DNA of 64,000 bases, taken from assembly GCF_905404315.1 (NCBI RefSeq), contig NC_066297.1, positions 5,084,001 through 5,148,000 on the forward strand, in the 5' to 3' direction. Each line of letters begins with the position of its first letter. Position 1 is the stretch's first letter. Positions 44,213 through 54,989 of the stretch are shown one piece after another. The notes under the pieces were generated by a model. The model saw only the letters and a program-made list of their open reading frames with translations, did not search any database and was not told the origin of the DNA. The position numbers were made by a program, and so were the translations under genes. This stretch comes from Leptidea sinapis (lineage: Eukaryota; Arthropoda; Insecta; Lepidoptera; Pieridae).

Positions 44213-45531
44213 CGAGGTGTGTTCAAAAAAGTAACGAGAATTTTTGTTTTATGAAAAAAATCTTTATTTATTCATCAATATCTATTTTGTCCCCTTCAAA
44301 GTAATCCCCCTCGGATATAATACACTTGTGCCAACGCTTTTTCCAATCCTCGAAACACTTTTGAAACTCGATCTTTGTAATAGCTCTTAGCTCTTTCAGC
44401 GATTCGCTTTTAATGTCATCTATGCTTGTAAAGCGACGGCCTTTTAATGTTCTCTTTATTTTTGGAAATAGAAAAAAGTCACATGGAGCCATATCTGGCG
44501 AATATGGAGGCTGAGGTATCGTTACAGTCTTGTTTTTGGCCAAAAATTCACGAACAAGCAATGAAGTGTGAGCAGATGCATTATCGCGGTGCAAAAGCCA
44601 TGAATTGTTTTGCCACAAATCCGGGCGTTTTTTTCGGATTGCTTCACGCAAACGCCGTTGAACTTGTAGGTAGTACTCCTTATTGATTGTTTGACCTTGT
44701 GGCAAGAATTCATGATGCACTATGCCATTAAAATCGAAGAACACAGTGAGCATAACCTTCACATTCGACCGCACTTGTCCAGCCTTTTTCAGTATTGGCG
44801 ATCCAGAATGCCTCAACTGGGACGGTTGAGCCTTAGTTTCGATATCATATCCGTAAACCCATGTTTCGTCACCAGTTATAACACGTTTTAGTAGTTCTGC
44901 ATCGTTATTAACTTCATTTAGCGACTCCTGAGCAACTTCCATTCGCCGCTGTTTTTGTTCGAAATTTAACAATTTTGGAACGAATTTTGCTGCCACACGT
45001 TTCATACCCAAAACATCCGAAAAAATTTCGTGGCATGAGCCAACTGATATGCCAACATCATCAGCGACTTCTCTGATTGTGATTCGGCGATCGTTCATAG
45101 CCGTTTCTTTCACTTTTTTCACGTTTTCATCGGTTGTTGATGTGCTTGGGCGTCCGGGTCGTTCATCATCTTTAACGTTTTCGCGGCCATCTTGGAAACG
45201 CTTATACCACTCGTAAATCCTTGCTTTACTCATAGCAAACTCACCATATCCCTTTGGTAACATTTTACAAACTTTACTACACTTTATTTCATTTTTTACG
45301 CAAAATTGAATACAAATTCTTTGATCCATTTTTTTCACAATCGAAAATCGCCGAGCCCGAAAAACACGTCTAACGTTAGCGGCTGCCATTCAAAAAGTAA
45401 GCAATGAATATTGCTGAAAATTTTATCGTACTTCAGGGGCATGTGTACCAACATAATAAAAATATTTATACAGGCGGACTCTCCAAACCCGCGAAATTTA
45501 AAAATTCTCGTTACTTTTTGAACATACCTCG
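44213..45531 (-). mobile_element. Complete mariner transposon
   Basis: Terminal inverted repeats begin CGAGGTGTGTTC at the left and, on the opposite strand, CGAGGTATGTTC at the right. They match over about 32 bases with one substitution and one A missing. TA stands on both sides (44211-44212 and 45532-45533). The 1319-bp length and single uninterrupted transposase are those of a full mariner. It sits in intron 2, antisense to the host gene. Confidence 0.96.
44268..45389 (-). CDS. mariner transposase, DD34D, intact
   Basis: A 373-codon frame. Met21 (start at 45329) gives 353 residues, nearer to the usual mariner size, so it is the more likely start. An N-terminal region with two helix-turn-helix motifs (about 21-135, with GRPSTSTTDENV as linker) precedes the catalytic core. 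The core has Asp174 (ITGDETW), Asp269 (LLHRDNASAH) and Asp304 (YSPDMAPCDFFLF), with exactly 34 residues between the last two, which defines mariner proper. The usual WVPHEL motif reads FVPKLL here. No stop or frameshift occurs, so the protein could be functional. It cuts and pastes its element at TA sites. Confidence 0.95.
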   Translation of the reverse strand: MAAANVRRVFRARRFSIVKKMDQRICIQFCVKNEIKCSKVCKMLPKGYGEFAMSKARIYEWYKRFQDGRENVKDDERPGRPSTSTTDENVKKVKETAMNDRRITIREVADDVGISVGSCHEIFSDVLGMKRVAAKFVPKLLNFEQKQRRMEVAQESLNEVNNDAELLKRVITGDETWVYGYDIETKAQPSQLRHSGSPILKKAGQVRSNVKVMLTVFFDFNGIVHHEFLPQGQTINKEYYLQVQRRLREAIRKKRPDLWQNNSWLLHRDNASAHTSLLVREFLAKNKTVTIPQPPYSPDMAPCDFFLFPKIKRTLKGRRFTSIDDIKSESLKELRAITKIEFQKCFEDWKKRWHKCIISEGDYFEGDKIDIDE

Positions 45532-45533
45532 TA

Positions 45534-45954
45534 TAACCAACACGACTTCGCTCAGACTTTACTGACGTAAAACTTAGCTGAGTGTGATAAAACTCGAAAT
45601 AAAATTTGAATTTTGCATTAGCAACATAAATTCAGCTTGCAAAGATTATATGCTAAGCTAATACTCAGATAAGTTTAAGTTGAGTAAAATCTGAGTGCGC
45701 TTTATAGATCTTAGCCTAAGACTGCCCTGCCAGCGAGTCCATCTCTGAACTTTTTTTTATTTCACAAACATAATTTCATAAACAAAATACATAATTCACC
45801 TAAAATCTAAATAAATAAATTTTCCGTAATTTATTATTTTGGAAAAATTTCGCTAGCGTAGGCTCTGACACCTACTTGTCCTGCGCCGGGCCGTAGACGC
45901 TTTGAACTTTTGAAGCGTATTTTTTTTAATTTTTAATTACATTGTTTCTTTTTT
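45534..45954. other. Intron 2 sequence, no exon seen
   Basis: AT-rich with a GCGCCGGGCCGTAGACGC patch near 45888. No supported feature. Confidence 0.3.
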
Positions 45955-46097
45955 ATGACTATAAGGAGCGAGACGAGCAGGACGTTTAGCTGATTGATAC
46001 GCCCTGCCGATTACAAAGCAGTGCCGCTGCCGGATTCTTGAAAAACTCAAAAAAAAAATGCTGCACTACAATTGCGCTCGTCACCTTGAGACGAGAT
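45955..46097 (-). mobile_element. SINE-B 3' half
   Basis: TTATGACTATAAGGAGCGAG to TCGTCACCTTGAGAC in reverse orientation. The 5' half is missing. Confidence 0.6.
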
Positions 46098-46439
46098 CGA
46101 ATGTTTTGTTTTTGTCAATATTAGAAATTATAAATATTATTTTTTAAATTAAAATTTACAAAAGCGAATTAATGAAATATTTATATTTTATGAAAAATAT
46201 TAATTATATTAAATTCTCAAATGACGTGTGGCAAATTAAAATGACACAATATGTTATTGGTAAAAATTAAAATTTCCTTCAAACGAATTAACTTCAAAAA
46301 TTGTAAAATAACAAAAAGATAACAAATTATATTACTAACTCTGAACAACTTCTTAATATACGATGATTTACAAATTTATCACAAAATGTTTATTTTAAAC
46401 TTAACTCACTGCTCACACACTGTATACATATCAATGATA
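46098..46439. other. Very AT-rich intron 2 sequence
   Basis: Almost only A and T, without a recognisable element. Confidence 0.35.
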
Positions 46440-47268
46440 ATGTACGTACATACATACATACTCACGCCTTGTTACCGTCGGGGTAGGCAGAGAATAGAAT
46501 ACAAATTACTTAAGTTTTCTTTAGTGTTAATTCCGCCAATATTTGTCTTTAAAACAATTCTACACGTGTTTCGCCTCTACACGAGGTATCCTCAGGACGT
46601 GTTGTCCCGCCAAAATCTGTCACGAGACTCATGGCGGAATTAACACTAAAGAAAACTTAAGTAATTTGTATAATTATTGATTTCCGCAAAGTAACGCCTA
46701 ATTCAATAAATTTTAGAGAATAGAATGCCATTTGCTTCTATCCTTACAAACCTCACGCGCTTCCTCTACATTCATTACTCTTTTCATACATGCTCGCCGG
46801 TTGCGGGTGCTTCGGACCTCTCCTTTTCTCAAAACGTCCCCAATTTGGTCGACGAATGTTCTACGAGGTCTCCCGCGACCGACTTGCCCACACACACTTA
46901 TATATTTGATGTGTCATTCTTTCTTCACTCATTCGCTCCACGTGTCCAAACCATTTCAGCATTCCTTTTTCAGTCCTTGTCACAACATCCTCTTTCAAGC
47001 CACAGCGCGCTCGTATAACCGCATTCGGAATTCTATCAGTCAGTCTTACCCCACACATACTACGCAGTGATCGCATCTCAACTGCGTTAATTCTGCTTTT
47101 ATGCTTCTTCTGCCATACCCAACTCTCACTTCCATACATTAACGTGGCGACAAGCATTCCATTATGTACAGCCATTCGCGCTTCTATTGGCACAGTCTGA
47201 CCGTAGATAATAGTCTGATAATGTAGATAAATAAAAAGATCTGGGTTTATTGTAGTACAAGGCGTCAT
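46440..47268 (-). pseudogene. LINE reverse transcriptase C-terminal remnant
   Basis: On the minus strand it reads EARMAVHNGMLVATLMYGSE then SWVWQKKHKSRINAVEMRSL and GMLKWFGHVERMSEER. After a shift it continues GRGRPRRTFVDQIGDVLRKG. This is the stretch after the reverse transcriptase core of a non-LTR element. The 3' end has CGACGGTAACAAGGCGTGAG and a TA(CG)T-type simple tail near 46441. A hairpin retroposon has inserted into it. Confidence 0.75.
46501..46714 (+). mobile_element. IR-R: hairpin retroposon with 12-bp target duplication
   Basis: AGAGAATAGAAT flanks both sides (46489-46500 and 46715-46726). A 38-bp perfect inverted repeat starts ACAAATTACTTAAGTTTTCT at the left and returns at 46632-46669. 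It is followed by a one-sided tail with TTTCCGCAAAGTAACGCC and AATAAATTTT. The hosting LINE reads through on both sides, so the borders are certain. Confidence 0.88.
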
Positions 47269-47295
47269 GCGACAGAATTGCCATCTAAAGTTCTA

Positions 47296-47435
47296 CCCCC
47301 TTATTCATAATAGTCTGCTAACTTAAAGCATTGCTAATTCTCACTCTGTCTTCTTCTATTGACCTAAGTCAGAATGAAAAATAACACTCTGTAACAGCTG
47401 TGTTTTAAGTTAGCGGACTATTATGAATAAGGGGG
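47296..47435. mobile_element. 140-bp MITE, ends CCCCCTTATTCATAA
   Basis: 32-bp near-perfect inverted ends (CCCCCTTATTCATAATAGTC) with CTA flanking on both sides, a possible 3-bp duplication. A second, truncated copy begins at 48430. Confidence 0.8.
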
Positions 47436-47632
47436 CTAATATTTAACTATTAAACGAATACATCAACCAATAGCGTGTATTTTTTCTCGATCTCCCTTTC
47501 TCTCTTGCTCTCTCCCTACTTGTGCTCCATGGCTGTGTGCTTCATGCTACGTTTGCCTTTTCTCAGTCTCTTTCAATCGCTCTCTCCCTTTTCTTGGACA
47601 AAAAGGTCCCACATTTTCGTGTCACTATGTAA

Positions 47633-47910
47633 TAATAATATTGACACACTTTTTACACAAATTATCTTGCCCCAAGTTAAGCATATATAGCCTGTGTTAT
47701 GGGTTACAAGACAATGATATATTTAATACAATAAACTTACTTAAACATACATAAATTCATATAAACATACATAAATACATTTAAACATCCATGACTCGGA
47801 AACAAACATCTATATTCTCATAAAAATGCTTGCACCAACCGGGGATTCGATCCCGGGACCTCTAGCTTAGTAGATAGGATCGCTAACCACTAGGCTATAC
47901 AGGTCGTCAA
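47633..47910 (-). mobile_element. SINE-A copy
   Basis: Same structure as 16062-16321. The B box has changed to GGGATCGAATCCCC on the minus strand. The (ATT)n tail is at the left. Confidence 0.78.
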
Positions 47911-48429
47911 AATTATATATCCGTTGAAATTTTACCCACATGCGCGCATTGAAGTTTCACATCAATAAAAAGAAAAGTCCGTCTGCCGTCGAGACTAACT
48001 ATGTATCGAAAAATATATAGTTTGCGGAAATGAAAACCGGTGTATCATTTTGTAGGGTTGGCGGTGACCACACCCGAACCACTCCCATATTGGGGCGCGT
48101 CCCCTTCAGCTCAAAATGTGTTTAAATGTATACCACCGTCGTGCTTATTGTGTGTGTCATAGACAACAAAGATATATTTTAATTAGGGCGTCAAAGGGAC
48201 TGCTTGACAGTGTTGAACGAACTTGTAAATTAATTACTTTTCATCAGCAAAACAATCTTTGTATCTAAAAATTTCGTGTCACGTTGTTTGTCCGCGAACT
48301 CCTAAACTTATGACCCGATTTTAATCAAAATTTGCACATTGCACATTTGTATTCAAATTGAGAGATAGATTTTTGTTTCAATTATATCGTGAACCTTAAT
48401 ATTTTTTAATGTGAAATTGTATTTCTTAC
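47911..48429. other. Intron 2 sequence with Helitron fragment
   Basis: 48262-48420 has CACGTTGTTTGTCCGCGAAC and CGATTTTAATCAAAATTTGC, a 5' piece of a family 1 Helitron. The rest is unassigned. Confidence 0.4.
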
Positions 48430-48545
48430 CCCCTTATTCATAATAGTCTGCTAACTTAAAGCATTGCTAATTCTTACTCTGTCTTCTTCTATTGACCTAA
48501 GTCAGAATGAGAAAAAACACTTCTTAGCGGCTGTTTAAAGTTAAC
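48430..48545 (+). mobile_element. Second copy of the CCCCCTTATTCATAA MITE, truncated
   Basis: It matches the first 110 bases of 47296-47435 and loses the right inverted end. Confidence 0.65.
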
Positions 48546-48917
48546 TAATAGGTTAATTAATAATTATTCTGTGGGATTGATTTTGTATGATACTACTGTT
48601 GTGACATTATTTCTTTACAAGAATACGAAAGAACTAAATAATAATTGTAAAGATTGAACTTCTATAAAACTTTGTAATTAAAAAAAAAATAAGATATGAA
48701 ATTATTTTCATATTCATTTGTTTAGGATAAGCGAAAGCACCTGTCACCAGAGAGTTTGTATATGTATGGAGAGAATAAGGTAACCTTTTGATACCAACCG
48801 CTCAATTTATTCCATTTTTATGGTACAAAGGCAGCAATATTTCAATACCGTAATAATTTCGCTCGTCTTGCGGTTAAGCAAAAACAGCTGCGAAATGATT
48901 AACTGTGGTTCTGTACG
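48546..48917. other. Intron 2 sequence, nothing recognised
   Basis: No supported feature. Confidence 0.3.
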
Positions 48918-49170
48918 CGCACAGACCCCTATACCCCAGTGGTTGGTGACCCTGCCTAGAGGTCCCCGGTTCGAACCCGGTTGGTACAAACATTTATATG
49001 ATGAATAATGGATGTTTGTTTCCGAGTCATGGATGTTTATATGTATTTATGTATGTTTAAGTTAGTATATTGTATTAAATATATCGTTCTCTTGTGCCCA
49101 TAGTACAGGCTATGTTTAGTTTGGGACAAGATAATTTGTGTAAGAGTGTGTCAATATTATTATTATTTAT
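48918..49170 (+). mobile_element. SINE-A copy, forward orientation
   Basis: The tRNA-like head with CCCAGTGGTTGGTGACC and CGGTTCGAACCCGG is followed by the body (GGACAAGATAATTTGTGTAA) and an (ATT)n tail. It gives the 5'-to-3' order for the family directly. Confidence 0.8.
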
Positions 49171-49344
49171 TTATCAATAATAAAATCCTATTGACGCTTC
49201 ATTTGCACACCGTACCAAAGCGACAATGTGACGTCATCGACGTCAGGTCCTGAGATAATGTAACCGGGTAGTAGGTGTATAAAAAGTAATTGAAAACCTC
49301 AATTAGTTCTGACTCAAAACGGCAGTGTACTTCCACCTTTAAAT

Positions 49345-49420
49345 CTCAAGGTGCCGAGCTCAATCGCAATGTCGCTCCCAGATCCTGAGCGGCACTGCAT
49401 TATGGCGGGTACTTTTCGAA
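49345..49420 (+). repeat. SINE-B fragment
   Basis: TCTCAAGGTGCCGAGCTC and ATCCTGAGCGGCACTGCATT are from the middle of SINE-B; both ends are absent. Confidence 0.5.
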
Positions 49421-49514
49421 CGGTTCTTTCGTCTTTTCACTTCTTATCACAAACAAATACTTTTTCAGGTTTCATTAGGTCCTATGGACTGTATTTTAAT
49501 TTAAAAACGTTTGG

Positions 49515-49730
49515 GCTTAGATTATTTATGCGTCTAGATAGAGTCTCTTGCTGTTAGACAACCGATAAAAACAGGCCAGGAATGTTTGTTTAGTGTGCAT
49601 GACAAGCTACGTCTTACACTCGTGATTTGTATAGGTTTGCGAGAGGTTAGTAATTATAAAGTCTATTTTTTTCGACGTTTTCACAGATGTCGTAGTCTGT
49701 CTAAATTCTAAACGTATAAATGATCTAAGC
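49515..49730 (+). mobile_element. MITE-C copy, best preserved ends
   Basis: GCTTAGATTATTTATGCG at the left and CGTATAAATGATCTAAGC at the right are inverted repeats. Interior GTCTCTTGCTGTTAGACAAC and TTTTTTCGACGTTTTCACAG. Confidence 0.7.
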
Positions 49731-50374
49731 GTTTTAAATTTTAATACTGTAGGTACATTTTTGAAGTGAAAACTTCTTTAGCGGCGTTGAGCACTTTTCT
49801 TGGGATAAATTGTTAAACTCGCGTCAGGACACGTGGCCTGATCGAAAATTCGTAAGACAGTCGTTGAAATAATGGATGAAAGTTTATTTTTCTGAGAGAT
49901 AAACTTTTTAATGTTAAATAATTGTAATACACATTAACCACATAAATGCTGGTACTTTTATACTGATACATAAAGCAATTCGTGTGAAATTATTCCCTAA
50001 CCATTACAAAATATTCAAAAATGCACAACGTTACTGTTCAAGTTTTCACTTCTGCCGGCACTTCCGGAGTGCATCCCGTATTTTTTTAAATGACGGTACA
50101 CAAATATTTATTTTTATCAAAACTTATAAACGATGCGAAATTCGTGCCTGTTGAGATTACGTCTCCAACGCTCCTGACCAAACGGATGTTTTGGTTTGTC
50201 TGTTCAACACTCAAGTTGCGGCTCCATCTGCTACTTGGTTGAGCAATAATAATAACTTGTACCACACCAGAGCGGCTCTATACAGTCTTTTAATTAATAA
50301 TCCCACCCTGTCGAATCGAAAAAAATAGACCCTTTGGTTTACGACAACTTGATATAAATCACAAATACATTTTA
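49731..50374. other. Intron 2 sequence; decayed tRNA-like palindromic element
   Basis: 50120-50250 (TTATAAACGATGCGAAATTCG, CTGTTCAACACTCAAGTTG) is a worn relative of the palindromic elements at 26049 and 57706. 49757-49800 resembles 58290-58330 (TTTTTGAAGTGAAAACTTCT). Confidence 0.4.
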
Positions 50375-50705
50375 CCAAAAAATAATAATAAATATGGGAA
50401 GAGAACGATCAATTACGTAATACCAGATTAAATTAACGAACTGCCCAAAGAGCTGCAAGAAATGTACATAAATACCACGAAACTCAAAACTCGCCCTACA
50501 AAGCTATGGAATGAGCTTCCTGGTGCGGTGTTTCCGGGACAATACGACATGGGTACCTTCAAAAAAAGCGCGTACACTCCCCTCCTTAAAGGCCGGCAAC
50601 GTTCTTGTGATTCCTCTGGTGTTGCAAGAGAATGTGGGCGGCTGTGATCATTTAACACCAGGTGACCCGTACGCTCGTTTGTCCTCCTATTCCATAAAAA
50701 AAAAA
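50375..50705 (+). pseudogene. LINE-X ORF2 tail and 3' end
   Basis: Frames with TTKLKTRPTKLWNELPGAVF then PGQYDMGTFKKSAYTPLLKG show the same C-terminal block as 4918, here with WNELP preserved and one frameshift. A poly(A) run is at 50696-50706. Confidence 0.65.
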
Positions 50706-51520
50706 AGATACTTCCTGAAAAAAGAATAGAATTTGGAAAAAAAGAATTGAATGGCTCTAGGTACCCAGATAAACCCGTGAGGTTTTCGTGGTACTTATTT
50801 CATAAAAATGTATGTATTTGTTCTGTATTGGCCAATAAACTAAAAAAAAAAATAAGTCGGCATCACCTTCAAAGGTAGTTTTAGTTAAAACGCAACTAAG
50901 ACGTGCTGGAACAATATACCGCCACTTTTCAATGCCTTCGTATCTGTTAATTCGCTTAAATAAAAAATGAAAACATATCTATTAAATGAACATCGAAGTC
51001 AGTATTCCAGCATTAGTTGCTTTCAAAGGAGAAGCTTTTTCTTTTATTTTATTTTATTATTTGTCATTATTAGGTATTATTAATTATAATTACTCTTTAT
51101 ATGATTGTTCTTGTTTTTAAGTTTACTTTAGTAGTTAATTGTTTTTAAGTTTAGTTAGTATAGTAATAATTTAATTCAGGCGTGGTGGGGACACCACCAG
51201 GGGGACCTTGAGGTTACGTGTCACGCGAGGGTCACAGAAGATCAGCGTTGCAACACATTTGTATTGAAACACATGCTGAGTGGTTTTTTTTAAACACCAC
51301 ACGTTATTATATTTGTATATTTTTAAGTTGCTTCATTTTGTTGTTTTTGTGTGTGTTGAAATAAATGTTTTTCTTTCTTTCTATCTATCTATACTCTATA
51401 CCTACTGGTAGAGTTGGAAGTAAAGTTCCAGATGTGCGGGTTCGAGTACCACGTTTTCGTTTAAATTGTAAAACATTATAATCCCTGAAATTTATGCAGA
51501 ATAACGTATTTTGTTCAAAA
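50706..51520. other. Intron 2 sequence, no exon seen
   Basis: 51170-51250 is richer in G and C, with GGTGGGGACACCACCAGGGG. A TTTCTTTCTTTCTATCTATC run at 51372 is simple repeat. No coding evidence. Confidence 0.3.
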
Positions 51521-51524
51521 GTAT

Positions 51525-51715
51525 TTTTTTTTTTGGGAGAAGGAAAATACATTTACGTATTTAGGTCGTGATAGAGCCGATATGTCGCAGTCAGATCGTA
51601 ATCCACTACCGAATAAAATTTATAGTAGTTGCATAGCTTTTCCAGAGGATGTAAAAACGTAAGGAACTCTAACCTAACCGCACCGCTCCACAGTTCATTG
51701 ACCCCGCCATGACGA
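51525..51715 (-). mobile_element. LINE 3' UTR fragment, relative of 3801-4061
   Basis: A T-run then GGGAGAAGGAAAATACATTT and ACGTATTTAGG correspond to the element at 3801. The strong hairpins of that copy have decayed here. Confidence 0.5.
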
Positions 51716-51811
51716 CCTTCGTAGGCCGAGACCTTTTATTGTTTTATTTATAACATGGTCTGACTTTGTCGTTTGAGATTTATAATTAAAAATATATGCA
51801 ATTTAAATGAG

Positions 51812-52087
51812 ATTTTTTTTATGACAATAAGGGACGAGAACAGCAGGACGTTCAGCTGGTGGTAATTGATACGCGCTGCCCATTACAATGCAGTGCCATT
51901 CTTAAAAACCCAAACATTCTGAGCGGCACCTCAATTGCGCTTGTCACCTTGAGACATTGGATGTTAAGTCTCATTTGCCCAGTAATTTCACTAGCTACGG
52001 CGTCTTATTACTGCTTCACGGCAGAAATAGGCGCCGTTGTGGTACACATACTCAAGCCGGCATCCTGTGCAAAGGAGCCACCCACCG
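51812..52087 (-). mobile_element. SINE-B copy
   Basis: Reverse orientation. T-run at the left; GCCGGCATCCTGTGCAAAGG at the right. It faces another copy 170 bases away. Confidence 0.65.
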
Positions 52088-52257
52088 GTAAAATTGATTC
52101 TATTTTGAACTAAGTGCAGTTCTGATCGCGCATCTGGGGGTCCTGTACTGATAAAAGAATATAAGTCAATACCAACTTTATTAATATGAATTAATCCGTA
52201 TTGAACAAGAATTACAACTGTGCTATGAACACCTTTCCGTTTATTATTCCGTTGTAC

Positions 52258-52574
52258 CAGTGGAAGGCTCCTTTGTACAGGATGCCGGCTAGATTATGGG
52301 AACCACAACGGCGCCTATTTCTGCCGTGAAGCAGTAATGTGTAAGCATAACTGTGTTTCGGTCTGATGGGCGCCGTAGCTAGTGAAATTACTGAGCAAAC
52401 AACTGCGCTCTTCACCTTGAGACATATTATGTCTCAAGGTGAAGAGCGCAATTGTTGTGCCGGTCATATTTGGATTTTTCAAGAATCCTGAGCGGCTTGC
52501 ATTGTAATGGGCAGGGCGTATAAATTACCATCAGCTGAACGTAATGTTCGTCTCGTCCCTTATTGTCATAAAAA
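52258..52574 (+). mobile_element. SINE-B copy with internal palindrome
   Basis: It starts CAGTGGAAGGCTCC. In its centre 52405-52426 and 52428-52449 are exact reverse complements separated by one base. The stretch around TGCGCTCTTCACCTTGAG has thus been copied in inverted form, replacing the normal ATGAGACTTAACATC segment. Confidence 0.75.
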
Positions 52575-53314
52575 AGTACCTAATATGAGTAATGTAAACG
52601 AGGCAGAGTCTTAGTAATACGGCTGCATTGATTACACTTCGGGTACGGAACCCTATAAAACAATAAAACAGTCTCACTTGCATACACAAAGTCATCGCGT
52701 TTCATCAATGTACAGTAATCCTAGATATTGACAATCCAACGAAGTACCTCACCGGCTTGTCACGCTTATGTTGAATGTCGTGTGTCGGGCGCGAGAATGA
52801 ATATTGACGACGCGTTAACAGTGACGGGTGACCCTTGTAGTATGTTGATGAGCGGAGCGATTAATAAAATACTAGTTCAAAGAGGATGTAAATACTATGT
52901 AAGGAGGCGGGTCTGCTTAAGTTAAAATTAAAGTTTAGTGTAGTATGAAAATTGCAGTGATTTGACATAAGTTTGAATGAAATAGTAGTATAGCGGTTGG
53001 CGACGAAGTGTAATCCGGCTAAGTTTGAAAGCGAACAGTTGCTTAAAATGTAGTGGATTTCGGCTGTCTCCTTTTTTTTAAAAGATTATAGCCGTCATCT
53101 GTCTATTTATCAATGTCTGCACGTATGCAATACAATCGAGTGAATCGCCTTTTTCTCAGAGAGTTTCGCTAGGCTGCACTAGCTGGTGACCGGTGCGCAT
53201 CGCTTCAAATAAACAATTAATGCATATCTATAATCGTTTTTATTAAATTCATCCAATTAAATTCAATTTGTTCCATTCATTAAAATTATTATTTCGCTGT
53301 TCTCTGTTTTGTAA
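52575..53314. other. Intron 2 sequence, no exon seen
   Basis: A 65-codon frame at 52728-52925 has no family likeness and no flanking splice sites that keep phase with exons 2 and 3. Confidence 0.35.
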
Positions 53315-53535
53315 TCAAATAATGTCACAGCAGAACTTTCAGACTGTGCGTTAATAATTTTTCTTATAGAAATATTTATATAAAAATAAAATTTGAAATG
53401 AAAATAATTAATGGTCACAAATTGAAACAAGAACCGTAACTCTCAAGTCGATTCAAACTGCAGTCACTGTGCAAAAAATCATTAAAATCGGTTCAGTATC
53501 TTATATCTTTTTCCGTACCCCTAACAACGTTTGGC
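53315..53535 (-). mobile_element. Helitron family 1 fragment
   Basis: CACAGCAGAACTTTCAGACT and ATCATTAAAATCGGTTCAGT in reverse orientation match 18990-19170. Neither terminus is kept. Confidence 0.5.
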
Positions 53536-53858
53536 AAAATTTTATGATGATCGAACTCACGATTCGCATTTTTTAATATTGGTTAGAATTAATTATGTGT
53601 TGGGTCTACCATATAGCCATGCTATGCCATGCCACCCATGCTGAGGTGTTCATCAATTATCATCAGTGAAATATTCATGTGACCGAGAAATTTTGACACA
53701 TAGTTACCTATTTTGTAACGCGAAGCATAACGTATTATATATGCTCCGTAATATAAAGAATCGTTCGATTCGAATCGAATATTAATAATATCTCCGTAAT
53801 AGAAAGATATATAAAGAAACAAAAACATTGTAAACCTCTCTGCGTCAGCGCAGTCGGG

Positions 53859-53866
53859 TATAAAAG
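53859..53866 (+). promoter_or_regulatory. Candidate TATA box inside intron 2
   Basis: GGGTATAAAAGTCCGC is a textbook TATA element, followed by a locally G+C-richer stretch (53867-54010). It lies 1.1 kb before exon 3 on the coding strand. An ATG at 53927 opens a 29-codon frame only. It might start a shorter transcript or a separate non-coding RNA. Confidence 0.35.
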
Positions 53867-54022
53867 TCCGCTTCCCGCTCCGCTACACGCTGCTGCCATA
53901 TCGTCGTACGCGCACTTTCCTCGTATGTATGACACATGCGTACAGATGTTCTCACGGACACCTACACGCTCAGGAGGCGGTGGTCGGTACGCGGTGATAT
54001 TTGGCGTGTGGTGATCATACAT

Positions 54023-54476
54023 AGCATCCCGTACTCTATGAATACTTATCGGTGTTGTTGACCTGTCAATGTATTACCTACATTGAAAAGTGATATAAGA
54101 GTTAAATTAAAAAAAAAAAAATTAAAAACACGCATTTATAGAAAATCTAACTATAAAATAGAAAAGAAATTTAAAATTAACATCAATTCCTGCCTTATAG
54201 GTGAAAGATGAAAATTGTATAAGTTGAAAAAAACTTATTTTGCAAATTGAAAAATGGAATAAATTAATGTATTGTCATCGGTCCTCGATAAATCTACGAA
54301 GTTTGAATGAAATCTGGCCTTTTAAAGTGGGTCAAAATCGCGCCCAAATGAGTCGGTTACATACAACCATACATACAGGTGAAGCTATTAAAAAGTGTGT
54401 GAAATAACGGTGTGTGCGTAAAGATCTCATGACAGAAGTGAAAACTTTATCAAGACTTTCAGAGAATAATTTGTAC
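54023..54476. other. Intron 2 sequence, nothing recognised
   Basis: No supported feature. Confidence 0.3.
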
Positions 54477-54541
54477 TCAAATATCTGTCCTTACGGTACT
54501 CAAATACTCAAATATCTGTCCTTACGGTCTCCTTACGGTAG
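54477..54541 (+). repeat. Short tandem duplication
   Basis: CTCAAATATCTGTCCTTACG occurs twice in succession, and a piece of it (TCCTTACGGT) a third time. Confidence 0.85.
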
Positions 54542-54557
54542 TTACTGAATGCCAAAT

Positions 54558-54870
54558 TTTTTTTTTTTTTATGGAAAAGGAGGACCTGGGGTTAAGTGAT
54601 CACCGTCGCCCATATTCACTCAACATCAGAGGAATTACAGGAGTGTTGCCGGCCCTTAGGGAAGATGTACGCGCTTTTTTGGAAAATACCCATTTCATAT
54701 CGTCCCGGAAACACAATACAAGGAAGCTCATTCTACAGCTTTGTTGTACGTGGAAGAAAGTTCTTAGAAAACCGCACCTGTGTAGGATTGCCACACATCC
54801 AGATGGTGGGGATGATATTCTAATTTATGGCCTGTCGAAACAGCTCTTCGGAACACTTCCCGTCATAAAT
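54558..54870 (-). pseudogene. LINE-X ORF2 tail, 5'-truncated
   Basis: A minus-strand frame (54600-54794) reads CGFLRTFFHVQQSCRMSFLV then LCFRDDMKWVFSKKARTSSL. A T-run at 54558-54570 is the poly(A) complement. It ends about 120 bases before exon 3. Confidence 0.6.
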
Positions 54871-54989
54871 GCTAAGTTTAATAATAACAAATTCTGTTTT
54901 ATTACTAGCGACCTTCCCAAAAATACCAAAAAACTCCAAAATTCCTGATTTATAGACGTTTGAATGAATGTATGTGATTGTAATTGCAG

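Noticed and set aside
53735..54022. 95-codon minus-strand frame as a gene
   Set aside because: No domain; it lies over the putative TATA region and has no plausible splice context.
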